A stretch of 64,000 nucleotides of DNA from Cribrihabitans_A pelagius (GCF_048820915.1 NZ_JBMERR010000007.1:124001-188000); one strand, 5' to 3'. Positions 37,666-46,708 are shown, counted from the first letter of the stretch. Translations and numbers: made by a program. Notes: generated from the letters alone by a model not told the origin.

Positions 37666-38286
37666 ATGGCACAAATTGAATCACTCTTTGTTACGCGCCT
37701 CTACCGCGCGCCCCTGTCCGAGTTCGCCCCGAAGGTCGACGCGGATGAGATGGAAAACTCCTGCCTTGTGATCGCGGGTGATGACGACGCCGGCCAGGAC
37801 TGGTGCGAAGAGAACGGTTATCCCGGATACACCTCCTATGCCTCGCTCACCGATTTGCCGTGGCGCTTCCCGATCTTTGCCGACCTGGTGAAGGTGCTGG
37901 ACCAGCATGTGGCGGCCTTTGCCAAGGACCTGGAGTTCGACCTCGACGGCCGCGAGCTGAAGCTGGAGGACATCTGGATCAACATCCTGCCTGAAGGCGG
38001 CACCCATTCCTCGCATCTGCACCCGCATTCGGTGATTTCCGGCACGACCTATGTCGCGATGCCGGACGGAGCGAGTGCGCTCAAGCTGGAAGACCCGCGC
38101 TCGGCCCGGATGATGGCGAGCCCAGCCCGCACCAAGGACGCGCGGCGCGAGTTGAAGCCCTTCATCTACGTGAAGCCCGAGGTGGGCGACGTGCTGTTGT
38201 GGGAAAGCTGGCTGCGCCACGAGGTGCCGATGAACATGGCCGAAGACGAGCGGATCTCGGTCAGTTTCAACTATGCTTGGGGGTAG
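37666..38286 (+). CDS. 2OG-Fe(II) oxygenase family protein (TIGR02466-like)
   Basis: 206 residues from ATG 37666, which follows AAGAGGAGG; an upstream extension in frame is rejected. The double-stranded beta-helix signature is visible: SSHLHPHSVISGTTYV supplies the HxH-type metal ligands, and LLWESWLRHEVPMN the distal His, with an Arg in ERISVSFN for 2-oxoglutarate. Proteins of this family are uncharacterised hydroxylase-like enzymes common in marine alphaproteobacteria and phages. It is divergent from the chemoreceptor gene and precedes the rpmC promoter. Confidence 0.82.
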   Translation: MAQIESLFVTRLYRAPLSEFAPKVDADEMENSCLVIAGDDDAGQDWCEENGYPGYTSYASLTDLPWRFPIFADLVKVLDQHVAAFAKDLEFDLDGRELKLEDIWINILPEGGTHSSHLHPHSVISGTTYVAMPDGASALKLEDPRSARMMASPARTKDARRELKPFIYVKPEVGDVLLWESWLRHEVPMNMAEDERISVSFNYAWG

Positions 38287-38343
38287 GCGCAGGCACGGCA
38301 TGGCAGGTTCGCGCACCGCCCCAGGGCTGCATCCAATCCGCCC

Positions 38344-38372
38344 TTGCCCCCAAGGCGATCCTCCTCTATAGG
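38344..38372 (+). promoter_or_regulatory. Putative promoter of the spc operon (rpmC onwards)
   Basis: TTGCCC (38344-38349), 17 bp, TATAGG (38367-38372): hexamers and spacing identical to the proposed S10 promoter at 28246. The leader to rpmC is about 135 nt and includes a small hairpin CCGCGC/GCGCGG near 38427-38444. Confidence 0.55.
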
Positions 38373-38514
38373 GACCCATCGCTTGTCCCTTTTCCGCACA
38401 GGATCTGGGCCAGGTGATTCTTTTTGCCGCGCTATGCTGCGCGGATGACATAACCCACCAGGGACAAGGTGACCCATCGGGGCCTTCTGGTGCTTAGGAC
38501 AAGGAACAAAGGCG

Positions 38515-38718
38515 ATGAACGCCAATGATCTGCGCGACAAGACCGTGGATGAACTCCGCGATACGCTCGCATCCCTGAAAAAAGAGAGCTTCAACCTGCG
38601 CTTTCAGCAGGCGACCGGTCAGATGGAAAACACTGCTGGCATCAAGGCGGCCCGCCGCAACGCTGCCCGCGTGAAGACCATCCTGAACGAAAAAGCTGCA
38701 GCCGCAGCTGCTGAATAA
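38515..38718 (+). CDS. rpmC: 50S ribosomal protein L29
   Basis: 67 residues, starting MNANDLRDKTVDELRDTLAS. L29 is a small helical protein beside L23 at the tunnel exit. It is the first gene of the shortened spc block, because rplP ends 3.5 kb upstream. Eleven bases separate it from rpsQ. Confidence 0.97.
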   Translation: MNANDLRDKTVDELRDTLASLKKESFNLRFQQATGQMENTAGIKAARRNAARVKTILNEKAAAAAAE

Positions 38719-38729
38719 GGAGCGACACG

Positions 38730-38960
38730 ATGCCCAAACGCATTCTCACTGGCACCGTGACCAGCGACGCCAACGCCCAAACCGTAACTGTTTCGGTCGA
38801 GCGCCGCTTTACGCACCCGGTTCTGAAGAAAACCATTCGTAAGTCCAAGAAGTACCGGGCTCACGATGAGCAGAACGCTTTCAAGGTCGGCGACACCGTA
38901 CGCATCATCGAATGCGCGCCGAAATCGAAAACGAAACGCTGGGAAGTTCTGGAAGCCTAA
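38730..38960 (+). CDS. rpsQ: 30S ribosomal protein S17
   Basis: 76 residues, with MPKRILTGTVTSDANAQTV and KYRAHDEQNAFKVGDTVRI. Primary 16S-binding protein of the 30S body. The 99-bp gap to rplN holds a small hairpin. Confidence 0.97.
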   Translation: MPKRILTGTVTSDANAQTVTVSVERRFTHPVLKKTIRKSKKYRAHDEQNAFKVGDTVRIIECAPKSKTKRWEVLEA

Positions 38961-38978
38961 GAGTCTCAATCGAGACTC
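38961..38978 (+). other. Small perfect hairpin between rpsQ and rplN
   Basis: GAGTCTC (38961-38967) / GAGACTC (38972-38978) with loop AATC, beginning right after the rpsQ stop. There is no T-run, so an mRNA processing or stability role is more likely than termination. Confidence 0.5.
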
Positions 38979-39059
38979 CTGGCGGCTAGACTTAACAGTC
39001 AGTCGAAACCCTGGGGGATCACGCCACGCATCGGCGCCCCAAAGGTCGGGAGAAACCAC

Positions 39060-39428
39060 ATGATCCAGATGCAAACAAATCTGGATGTAGCTGACAACTC
39101 CGGCGCCCGCCGAGTTCAGTGCATCAAGGTTCTGGGTGGCTCCAAGCGTAAATACGCATCCGTAGGCGACATCATCGTCGTCTCGGTCAAGGAAGCCATC
39201 CCGCGCGGCCGCGTGAAGAAAGGTGACGTCCGCAAGGCCGTCGTCGTGCGCACCGCCAAAGAAGTCCGCCGTGAAGACGGCACCGCGATCCGCTTCGATC
39301 GCAACGCCGCTGTCATCCTGAACAACAACAACGAGCCGGTCGGCACCCGTATCTTTGGCCCGGTTGTTCGTGAACTGCGCGCGAAGAACTTCATGAAGAT
39401 CATCTCGCTGGCTCCGGAGGTGCTGTAA
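39060..39428 (+). CDS. rplN: 50S ribosomal protein L14
   Basis: 122 residues, starting MIQMQTNLDVADNSGARRVQ. L14 forms inter-subunit bridges B5 and B8 and is the target of the silencing factor RsfS. Followed by rplX after 2 bp. Confidence 0.98.
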   Translation: MIQMQTNLDVADNSGARRVQCIKVLGGSKRKYASVGDIIVVSVKEAIPRGRVKKGDVRKAVVVRTAKEVRREDGTAIRFDRNAAVILNNNNEPVGTRIFGPVVRELRAKNFMKIISLAPEVL

Positions 39429-39430
39429 TC

Positions 39431-39742
39431 ATGGCTGCTAAACTCCGCAAAGGCGACAAGGTCGTCGTGCTGGCCGGCAAGGATAAGGGCAAGGAAGGCA
39501 CCATCGCCTCCGTTGACCCGAAAGCCGGCAAAGCTGTTGTCGAAGGCGTGAACATGGCGATCCGCCACACCCGCCAGTCGCAATCCGAACAGGGCGGCCG
39601 TCTGCCCAAGGCACTGCCGATCGACCTGTCGAACCTGGCGCTGCTGGACGCAAACGGCAAGGCAACCCGGGTTGGCTTCCGCATGGAAGGCGACAAGAAA
39701 GTTCGCTTCGCCAAAACCACGGGGGACGTGATCGATGCTTGA
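39431..39742 (+). CDS. rplX: 50S ribosomal protein L24
   Basis: 103 residues. It begins with a KOW motif, AAKLRKGDKVVVLAGKDKGK, and is one of two initiators of 50S assembly. Overlaps rplE by 8 bases. Confidence 0.98.
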   Translation: MAAKLRKGDKVVVLAGKDKGKEGTIASVDPKAGKAVVEGVNMAIRHTRQSQSEQGGRLPKALPIDLSNLALLDANGKATRVGFRMEGDKKVRFAKTTGDVIDA

Positions 39743-40298
39743 TAACGCAACCTACACCCCGCGTCTGAAAGCTCTTTACAAGGAAACCATCCGTGGCGCC
39801 CTGAAGGAAGAGTTCGGCTACAAGAACGACATGATGCTCCCCAAGCTGGAGAAAGTCGTTCTGAACATCGGCTGCGGCCGTGCGGCCGTCAAAGACAGCA
39901 AGAAAGCCAAGTCCGCTCAGGCTGATCTGACCCTCATTGCAGGCCAGAAAGCTCTGACCACCGTGGCAAAGAACTCCATCGCCGGCTTCCGCGTTCGCGA
40001 AGGCATGCCGATGGGCGCCAAGGTGACCCTTCGCGGTGACCGGATGTACGAATTCCTGGATCGCCTGATCACCATTGCAATGCCCCGCATCCGCGACTTC
40101 CGCGGCGTTTCGGGCACCTCCTTCGACGGCCGCGGCAACTACGCCATGGGCCTGAAGGAGCACATGGTGTTCCCGGAGATCGACTTCGACAAGATCGATG
40201 AGCCCTGGGGCATGGATATCGTGATCGCCACCACCGCGAAAACCGACGCGGAAGCAAAGGCGCTGTTGAAAGCTTTCAACATGCCCTTCAACAGCTAA
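39735..40298 (+). CDS. rplE: 50S ribosomal protein L5
   Basis: 187 residues. It binds 5S rRNA in the central protuberance; GMPMGAKVTLRGDRMYEFLD is typical. Its start lies inside the end of rplX. Confidence 0.98.
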   Translation: MLDNATYTPRLKALYKETIRGALKEEFGYKNDMMLPKLEKVVLNIGCGRAAVKDSKKAKSAQADLTLIAGQKALTTVAKNSIAGFRVREGMPMGAKVTLRGDRMYEFLDRLITIAMPRIRDFRGVSGTSFDGRGNYAMGLKEHMVFPEIDFDKIDEPWGMDIVIATTAKTDAEAKALLKAFNMPFNS

Positions 40299-40316
40299 GC
40301 GCGGGAAGGAAAAGAC

Positions 40317-40622
40317 ATGGCTAAGAAAAGCATGATCGAACGCGAGAAGAAGCGCGAGCGCCTGGTGGCAAAATACGCCGCGAAGCGTGCCGAGCTGAAA
40401 GAAATCGCGACTGACGAAAACCGCCCGATGGAGGAGCGTTTCAAGGCGCGCCTCGAGCTGGCGAAACTGCCGCGCAACTCGTCGCCCACGCGGCTGCACA
40501 ACCGCTGCCAGCTGACCGGCCGTCCGCACGCTTACTACCGTAAGCTGAAGATCAGCCGTATCGCACTGCGCGAGCTGGGCTCCGCCGGCCAGATTCCTGG
40601 CCTGGTGAAATCGAGCTGGTAA
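40317..40622 (+). CDS. rpsN: 30S ribosomal protein S14
   Basis: 101 residues, the long zinc-independent form: the CxxC pairs of the short form are missing (NRCQLTGRPHAYYRK). It belongs to the 30S head. 13 bp before rpsH. Confidence 0.98.
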   Translation: MAKKSMIEREKKRERLVAKYAAKRAELKEIATDENRPMEERFKARLELAKLPRNSSPTRLHNRCQLTGRPHAYYRKLKISRIALRELGSAGQIPGLVKSSW

Positions 40623-40635
40623 GGGAGAGAGTGAT

Positions 40636-41028
40636 ATGAACGATCCTATCGGCGATATGCTCACCCGTATCCGTAACTCTCAGATGCGCGGCAAATCCAC
40701 CGTCCTGACCCCGGCTTCCAAGCTGCGGGCTTGGGTGCTGGACGTGCTGGCGGACGAGGGCTACATCCGCGGCTATGAGAAGATGACTGGCGAAAATGGC
40801 CACCCGGCCATCGAAATCAGCCTGAAATACTTCGACGGCGAACCCGTTATTCGCGAGCTCAAGCGGGTCTCCAAACCCGGCCGCCGCGTTTACATGGGCG
40901 TCAATGACATCCCGTCGGTCCGTCAGGGCCTGGGCGTGTCGATTGTCTCCACCCCCAAGGGTGTGATGTCGGACGCAAACGCACGCGCAGCCAACGTCGG
41001 CGGCGAAGTGCTTTGCACCGTCTTCTAA
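40636..41028 (+). CDS. rpsH: 30S ribosomal protein S8
   Basis: 130 residues, starting MNDPIGDMLTRIRNSQMRG. Binds the central domain of 16S rRNA; in E. coli it represses the spc operon at the rplE start. The C-terminal block SIVSTPKGVMSDANARA is intact. Confidence 0.98.
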   Translation: MNDPIGDMLTRIRNSQMRGKSTVLTPASKLRAWVLDVLADEGYIRGYEKMTGENGHPAIEISLKYFDGEPVIRELKRVSKPGRRVYMGVNDIPSVRQGLGVSIVSTPKGVMSDANARAANVGGEVLCTVF

Positions 41029-41040
41029 GGAGGCCACACG

Positions 41041-41574
41041 ATGTCCCGTATTGGTAAGAAACCGGTCGAACTGCCCAGCGGCGTGTCCGCGAGCGTGTCC
41101 GGCCAGACCATCGAGGTGAAAGGCCCGAAAGGCGCCCGTACCTTCACTGCCACCGACGATGTGACCCTCACCGTTGAGGAAAACACCGTCAAGGTCGAGC
41201 CGCGCGGCAAGTCCAAGCGTGCCCGCCAGCAGTGGGGCATGTCGCGTACCCAGGTTGCAAACCTGGTTACCGGCGTGACCCAGGGTTTCAAGAAGGAGCT
41301 TGAGATCCAGGGTGTGGGTTACCGGGCGCAGGTTCAGGGCAACACCCTGAAGCTGAACCTCGGTTACAGCCACGACGTCGATTTCGTTGCTCCGGAAGGT
41401 GTCACCATCACCGCGCCGAAGCAGACCGAAATCGTTGTGGAAGGAAACGACCAGCAGCAGGTGGGCGAAGTGGCGGCGAAAATCCGCGACTGGCGCCGTC
41501 CCGAGCCCTACAAGGGCAAAGGCATCCGCTACAAGGGTGAGTTCATCTTCCGCAAGGAAGGCAAGAAGAAGTAA
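41041..41574 (+). CDS. rplF: 50S ribosomal protein L6
   Basis: 177 residues with two similar domains, starting MSRIGKKPVELPSGV and ending near RRPEPYKGKGIRYKGEFI. Located at the base of the L7/L12 stalk near the sarcin-ricin loop. Confidence 0.98.
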   Translation: MSRIGKKPVELPSGVSASVSGQTIEVKGPKGARTFTATDDVTLTVEENTVKVEPRGKSKRARQQWGMSRTQVANLVTGVTQGFKKELEIQGVGYRAQVQGNTLKLNLGYSHDVDFVAPEGVTITAPKQTEIVVEGNDQQQVGEVAAKIRDWRRPEPYKGKGIRYKGEFIFRKEGKKK

Positions 41575-41585
41575 GGACCAGCAAA

Positions 41586-41945
41586 ATGGCAAACAGCAAA
41601 CGTACCCTGTTTCTGAAGCGCCGGCTGCGCGTCCGGAACAAGCTTCGCAAAGTGAACGCAGGCCGTCCGCGCCTGTCCGTGCACCGTTCGAACAAGAACA
41701 TCTCGGTTCAGCTGATCGACGACCTGCGCGGCGTGACCCTGGCCTCCGCCTCCACCCTGGAGAAGGACCTGGGCCACGTCGGCAAGAACAACGTCGAAGC
41801 AGCGACCAAGGTTGGCCAGGTGATCGCAGAGCGCGCCAAGGCAGCCGGTGTCGAAGAAGCTTATTTCGACCGCGGCGGGTTCCTGTTCCACGGCAAGGTG
41901 AAGGCTCTGGCCGACGCCGCGCGTGACGGCGGCCTGAAGATCTAG
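41586..41945 (+). CDS. rplR: 50S ribosomal protein L18
   Basis: 119 residues; binds 5S rRNA with L5. RPRLSVHRSNKNISVQLIDD and the C-terminal AYFDRGGFLFHGKVKALADA are typical. The next gap (115 bp) is long for this operon and holds two hairpins. Confidence 0.98.
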   Translation: MANSKRTLFLKRRLRVRNKLRKVNAGRPRLSVHRSNKNISVQLIDDLRGVTLASASTLEKDLGHVGKNNVEAATKVGQVIAERAKAAGVEEAYFDRGGFLFHGKVKALADAARDGGLKI

Positions 41946-41954
41946 TGTGGCTGC

Positions 41955-42010
41955 GGGCGGCGTTCGCGCCGCCCCGATGATCCGGGAGCCCGCTTCATTG
42001 GCGCGGGCTC
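41955..42010 (+). promoter_or_regulatory. Two hairpins in the rplR-rpsE gap
   Basis: Hairpin 1: GGGCGGCG (41955-41962) / CGCCGCCC (41967-41974) closed by a TTCG tetraloop. Hairpin 2: GAGCCCGC (41986-41993) / GCGGGCTC (42003-42010). Neither has a T-run. They may be a partial terminator, a processing site or a translational control element for rpsE. Confidence 0.5.
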
Positions 42011-42060
42011 ACCAGGATTGAACTAACAGGCGCCAAGCGCCAGACAGAAAGGGATGCCTT

Positions 42061-42630
42061 ATGGCAGAACGTGACAACCGCCGGGGCGGCCGCCGCGAAC
42101 GCGACGAAGCACCGGAATTCGCAGATCGCCTGGTCGCGATCAACCGCGTGTCGAAAACCGTCAAAGGCGGTAAGCGCTTTGGCTTTGCAGCTCTCGTCGT
42201 CGTCGGCGACCAGAAGGGCCGCGTCGGCTTCGGCAAGGGCAAGGCGAAAGAAGTGCCCGAGGCGATCCGCAAGGCGACCGAACAGGCCAAGCGCCAGATG
42301 ATCCGCGTGCCGCTGAAAGAGGGCCGCACCCTGCACCACGACATGAACGGCCGCCACGGCGCCGGCAAGGTCGTGATGCGCACCGCGCCGGAAGGTACCG
42401 GGATCATCGCGGGCGGCCCGATGCGTGCCGTCTTCGAAATGCTCGGCATCAAGGACGTTGTGTCCAAGTCGATCGGTTCGCAGAACCCCTACAACATGAT
42501 CCGCGCCACCATCAACGGCCTGACCAAAGAGCAGAGCCCGCGTTCGGTTGCACAGCGCCGCGGCAAGAAGGTCGCCGACATCCTGCCCAAGCGGGACGAA
42601 GCACCGGCTGCCGAAGCCGCTGAAGCGTAA
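42061..42630 (+). CDS. rpsE: 30S ribosomal protein S5
   Basis: 189 residues. S5 helps decoding fidelity and mRNA entry; its N-terminal loop is the spectinomycin-relevant site. RVSKTVKGGKRFGFAALVVV and the C-terminal PYNMIRATINGL are conserved. The alpha-type Ala/Glu C-terminal extension is short. 12 bp before rpmD. Confidence 0.98.
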   Translation: MAERDNRRGGRRERDEAPEFADRLVAINRVSKTVKGGKRFGFAALVVVGDQKGRVGFGKGKAKEVPEAIRKATEQAKRQMIRVPLKEGRTLHHDMNGRHGAGKVVMRTAPEGTGIIAGGPMRAVFEMLGIKDVVSKSIGSQNPYNMIRATINGLTKEQSPRSVAQRRGKKVADILPKRDEAPAAEAAEA

Positions 42631-42642
42631 GGAGACGGACAA

Positions 42643-42831
42643 ATGGCTAAAACCATCGTTGTAAAGCAGATCGGCTCGCCGATCCGCCGCCCGGCCAAAC
42701 AGCGCCAGACCCTGGTCGGCCTGGGCCTGAACAAGATGCACAAAACCCGCGAGCTGGAGGATACCCCCTCCGTGCGCGGCATGGTCGCCAAGATCCCGCA
42801 TCTGGTCGAGATCGTCGAAGAGCGCGGCTAA
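42643..42831 (+). CDS. rpmD: 50S ribosomal protein L30
   Basis: 62 residues, with TIVVKQIGSPIRRPAKQRQT and VGLGLNKMHKTRELED. Normally followed by rplO; here a strong terminator and two DUF1127 genes come first. Confidence 0.97.
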   Translation: MAKTIVVKQIGSPIRRPAKQRQTLVGLGLNKMHKTRELEDTPSVRGMVAKIPHLVEIVEERG

Positions 42832-42855
42832 GCCTCTTCGCAGCAAAGACTGAAG

Positions 42856-42886
42856 ACGCCTCCGGGATGCCGGGGGCGTTTTTTTT
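42856..42886 (+). terminator. Intrinsic terminator after rpmD
   Basis: ACGCCTCCGG (42856-42865) / CCGGGGGCGT (42870-42879), one G-T pair, 4-nt loop, followed by eight T. It splits the spc operon. Confidence 0.93.
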
Positions 42887-42984
42887 GTGCCGTGTGTTCT
42901 TCAGTTTCGCCCGGAGCCAGGGCGCCCATCGGCCCAATGTCCCGCCCATGCATGTGCTGCATAGCCGGTTGTCCGTACTGTCAG

Positions 42985-43012
42985 TTGTTAGCGCCACCGC
43001 AAGCGCCTATCT
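42985..43012 (+). promoter_or_regulatory. RpoH-like promoter of the first DUF1127 gene
   Basis: TTGTTA (42985-42990), 16 bp, CTATCT (43007-43012, preceded by C). The -10 differs from the TATAxG boxes of the ribosomal promoters and resembles heat-shock-type -10 boxes of Rhodobacter. The second DUF1127 gene has the same spacing and the same -10. Confidence 0.55.
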
Positions 43013-43079
43013 CAGCCTCACCAGAAGATGGAAACACAGGCGCCGGGAATAGGCCCGGACGCACAGAAAGGACGAAACG

Positions 43080-43295
43080 ATGGCACATGTTATCAGCACC
43101 CCGAACCACGGCCTTGGCCTCTCCGCCCGCATCAGCCGCTACGTCGAGAGCGTGCAGCGCACCTGGGCGCTGAACCGCGAGTACAAACGCACCTATGCCG
43201 AGCTGGACGGGCTGTCCAACCACGAGCTGGCCGACATCGGCGTGCGCCGCTGCGATATCGCGGACATCGCCCGCCAGCACGTCTACGGCCGGTAA
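43080..43295 (+). CDS. DUF1127 small protein, copy A
   Basis: 71 residues, very basic and Arg-rich. The C-terminal DUF1127 motif reads ELDGLSNHELADIGVRRCDI and ends IARQHVYGR. AAAGGA precedes the ATG. In Rhodobacter sphaeroides the DUF1127 protein CcaF1 binds RNA and is encoded just upstream of stress-induced sRNAs with CCUCCUCCC loops; the same arrangement is seen here. The gene sits alone inside the spc gene order, between rpmD and rplO, with its own promoter and terminator. Confidence 0.9.
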   Translation: MAHVISTPNHGLGLSARISRYVESVQRTWALNREYKRTYAELDGLSNHELADIGVRRCDIADIARQHVYGR

Positions 43296-43312
43296 ACGGT
43301 CTTCAGGTTTTC

Positions 43313-43389
43313 GCCCGGAGAGGTCCCTTCCTCCTCCCTGGCCCTTCGGGCGCAGAGCGCCCCCGCCGCATTGGCGGGGGCGTTGTCTC
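43313..43389 (+). ncRNA. CCUCCUCCC-loop (CcsR/cuckoo-like) RNA behind DUF1127 copy A
   Basis: Hairpin GCCCGGAG (43313-43320) / CTTCGGGC (43344-43351) exposes the loop motif CCTCCTCCC (43330-43338), complementary to Shine-Dalgarno sequences. A terminator hairpin follows: CGCCCCCGCC (43358-43367) / GGCGGGGGCG (43373-43382), then TTGTCTCTC. The layout, 18 bases after a DUF1127 stop, fits the CcsR/cuckoo class known in alphaproteobacteria; it is probably processed from the DUF1127 mRNA. Confidence 0.65.
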
Positions 43390-43460
43390 TCAAGTCGGTC
43401 TGGAAGAGCCCTGCGCGTGAGCCATGCAGCCGCTGCAAAGCGGCCAGACCAAAGCGGGCG

Positions 43461-43488
43461 TTGCGGGGGCAGGGGCCTCTGACTATCT
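43461..43488 (+). promoter_or_regulatory. RpoH-like promoter of the second DUF1127 gene
   Basis: TTGCGG (43461-43466), 16 bp, CTATCT (43483-43488), the same geometry as at 42985. Its position suggests an independent transcript of about 380 nt ending at 43872. Confidence 0.5.
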
Positions 43489-43564
43489 CCCGTCTGTCAC
43501 AAAACGACCACGACATGCCTTGCTCCGGGAACCCGTCCCGGCGCCGCTGAAAAGGAATTGACCA

Positions 43565-43783
43565 ATGGCATATTCGACCCTCTCCGCCCCCGCCGCCTCC
43601 GGCTTCTCCCTGCGCCTGCGCACCGCCGTCTCCGGCCTGGCGCAAACCTGGCGCCAGCGGATGGAATACAAGCGCACCGTGAACGAGCTGCGCGCACTGT
43701 CGGACCGCGAGCTGTCCGACATCGGCCTGCACCGCTCCGCGATCCGCGGCATAGCCCGGACCCAGGTCTACGGCCGGATCTGA
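43565..43783 (+). CDS. DUF1127 small protein, copy B
   Basis: 72 residues, basic. The motif reads NELRALSDRELSDIGLHRSA and ends IARTQVYGRI, aligning with copy A (both have the EYKRT block upstream). AAAAGGA precedes the ATG. Sequence outside the motif has diverged, so the duplication is old. Like copy A it has an upstream promoter and a downstream anti-SD hairpin plus terminator. Confidence 0.9.
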   Translation: MAYSTLSAPAASGFSLRLRTAVSGLAQTWRQRMEYKRTVNELRALSDRELSDIGLHRSAIRGIARTQVYGRI

Positions 43784-43800
43784 GGCCAGGGAGTCTCCCC

Positions 43801-43872
43801 TCCGGATCCTTCTCCTCCCTCCTCTCCGGATCCGGATGAAAAGCGCTCCTGCCCTGCGGCAGGGGCGTTTTT
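43801..43872 (+). ncRNA. CUCCUCCC-loop (CcsR/cuckoo-like) RNA behind DUF1127 copy B
   Basis: Perfect 9-bp stem TCCGGATCC (43801-43809) / GGATCCGGA (43828-43836) around an 18-nt all-pyrimidine loop with CTCCTCCC (43812-43819). Terminator: GCGCTCCTGCC (43843-43853) / GGCAGGGGCGT (43858-43868), two wobble pairs, then TTTTT. It begins 17 bases after the DUF1127 stop. Confidence 0.62.
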
Positions 43873-43926
43873 GTTTGCCCTCGGCATCGCACTCCGGGGC
43901 CGGGAGGGCATTTCCGAGCCGCGGGC

Positions 43927-43955
43927 TTGAACCGGGCGGCTATCGGGTCTATACG
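43927..43955 (+). promoter_or_regulatory. Promoter of rplO-secY-adk
   Basis: TTGAAC (43927-43932), 17 bp, TATACG (43950-43955), the same -10 as the str promoter. It restores expression of the rest of spc downstream of the DUF1127 insertion. Confidence 0.65.
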
Positions 43956-44051
43956 CCCCCGGTGGCCTTGCGGGCCACGGAATCACCAATTGAACAAAGC
44001 CGCGGTTGGCCCAATCCGCTTCGGGGGCCACATCCGGCAAGGAGAAGCGAC

Positions 44052-44522
44052 ATGAAACTTCACGAACTGCGCGACAATCCCGGCGCTGCCAAGAAACGCA
44101 CCCGCGTCGCCCGCGGCCCCGGCTCCGGCAAGGGCAAGATGGGCGGCCGTGGTATCAAGGGTCAGAAATCCCGCTCGGGCGTTTCGATCAACGGTTACGA
44201 AGGCGGCCAGATGCCGCTCTACCAGCGCCTGCCCAAGCGCGGCTTCAACAAGCCGAACCGCAAGGCATATGCCGTTGTGAACCTGGGCCTGATCCAGAAG
44301 TTCATCGACGCAGGCAAGCTGGACGCGGCCAATGTCACCGAGGACTCGCTGGTGGAATCCGGCCTGGTGCGCCGCAAGCTGGACGGTGTCCGCGTGCTGG
44401 CGAAGGGCGACATCACCGCCAAGGCAACCATCACGGTGACCGGCGCTTCCAAGGCAGCCATCGAGGCCGTTGAAAAGGCTGGCGGCGCTCTGACCGTGGC
44501 TCAGGCAGCCGCCGCGGAGTAA
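44052..44522 (+). CDS. rplO: 50S ribosomal protein L15
   Basis: 156 residues. ATG 44052 follows AAGGAGAA; an upstream open extension is not coding. The Gly-rich N-terminal arm (GPGSGKGKMGGRGIKGQKSR) threads into 23S rRNA. It now heads a rplO-secY-adk unit. Confidence 0.97.
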   Translation: MKLHELRDNPGAAKKRTRVARGPGSGKGKMGGRGIKGQKSRSGVSINGYEGGQMPLYQRLPKRGFNKPNRKAYAVVNLGLIQKFIDAGKLDAANVTEDSLVESGLVRRKLDGVRVLAKGDITAKATITVTGASKAAIEAVEKAGGALTVAQAAAAE

Positions 44523-44633
44523 CGGCTTGTTCGCGGCGCCAATGCCGCTTACATAGTCCCAAGTTTTCCTTGAACGCCGCCCGAGCCGGAAAACGGTTCC
44601 GGGCGGCGTTTCCGCTAAAGAAGAGACCTTTTC

Positions 44634-45994
<1,361 letters not shown>

Positions 45995-45998
<4 letters not shown>

Positions 45999-46639
45999 CC
46001 AATATTATTCTTCTTGGACCGCCGGGCGCCGGCAAGGGCACCCAGGCGCGTCACCTGGTGGAGACCCGCGGCATGATCCAGCTGTCGACCGGCGACATGC
46101 TGCGCGACGCCAAGACCAGCGGCACCGAAATGGGCAGGCGGGTTGCCGAGATCATGGATGCCGGCAAGCTGGTCACCGATGAGATCGTGATCGGGCTGAT
46201 CGAGGAGAAACTCACGAGCCAGACCGGCGGCGGCTTCATCTTCGACGGTTTCCCGCGCACCCTTGCGCAGGCCGATGCGCTGGCGGCGCTGCTGGCAAAG
46301 CTGGGCCAGTCGCTGCACACGGTGATCGAGATTCGCGTCGACGATGATGCGCTGGTCGAGCGTATCACCGGCCGTTTCACCTGCGGCAACTGCGGCGAGG
46401 TCTACCACGACAAGACCAAGCCGACCGAAAAGCCGGGCGTCTGCGATCATTGCGGCAGCACCGAGATGGTGCGCCGGGCCGACGACAACGAGGAAAGCCT
46501 GCGCACCCGGCTGATGGAATACTACAAGAAGACCTCGCCGCTGATCGGCTACTATTACGCCAAGGGCGACCTGCGCCCGGTCAACGGTCTGGCCGATATT
46601 TCCGAGGTGAAGGCCTCGATCCAGGCCGTTCTCGGCTGA
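45995..46639 (+). CDS. adk: Adenylate kinase
   Basis: 214 residues, long form. Converts ATP + AMP to 2 ADP. P-loop GPPGAGKGTQ lies at residues 8-17. The LID carries four cysteines (CGNC ... CDHC), so it is the zinc-binding type. Translationally coupled to secY. A modest hairpin GGCCGGG (46669-46675) / CCCGGCC (46683-46689) plus TTT follows. Confidence 0.97.
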
Positions 46640-46708
46640 CGCGGCCACGTCCGGGCAAGAGTTTTGAGGGCCGGGGAAGTTTCCCGGCCTTTCCCGTTTC
46701 CGGCGGGG

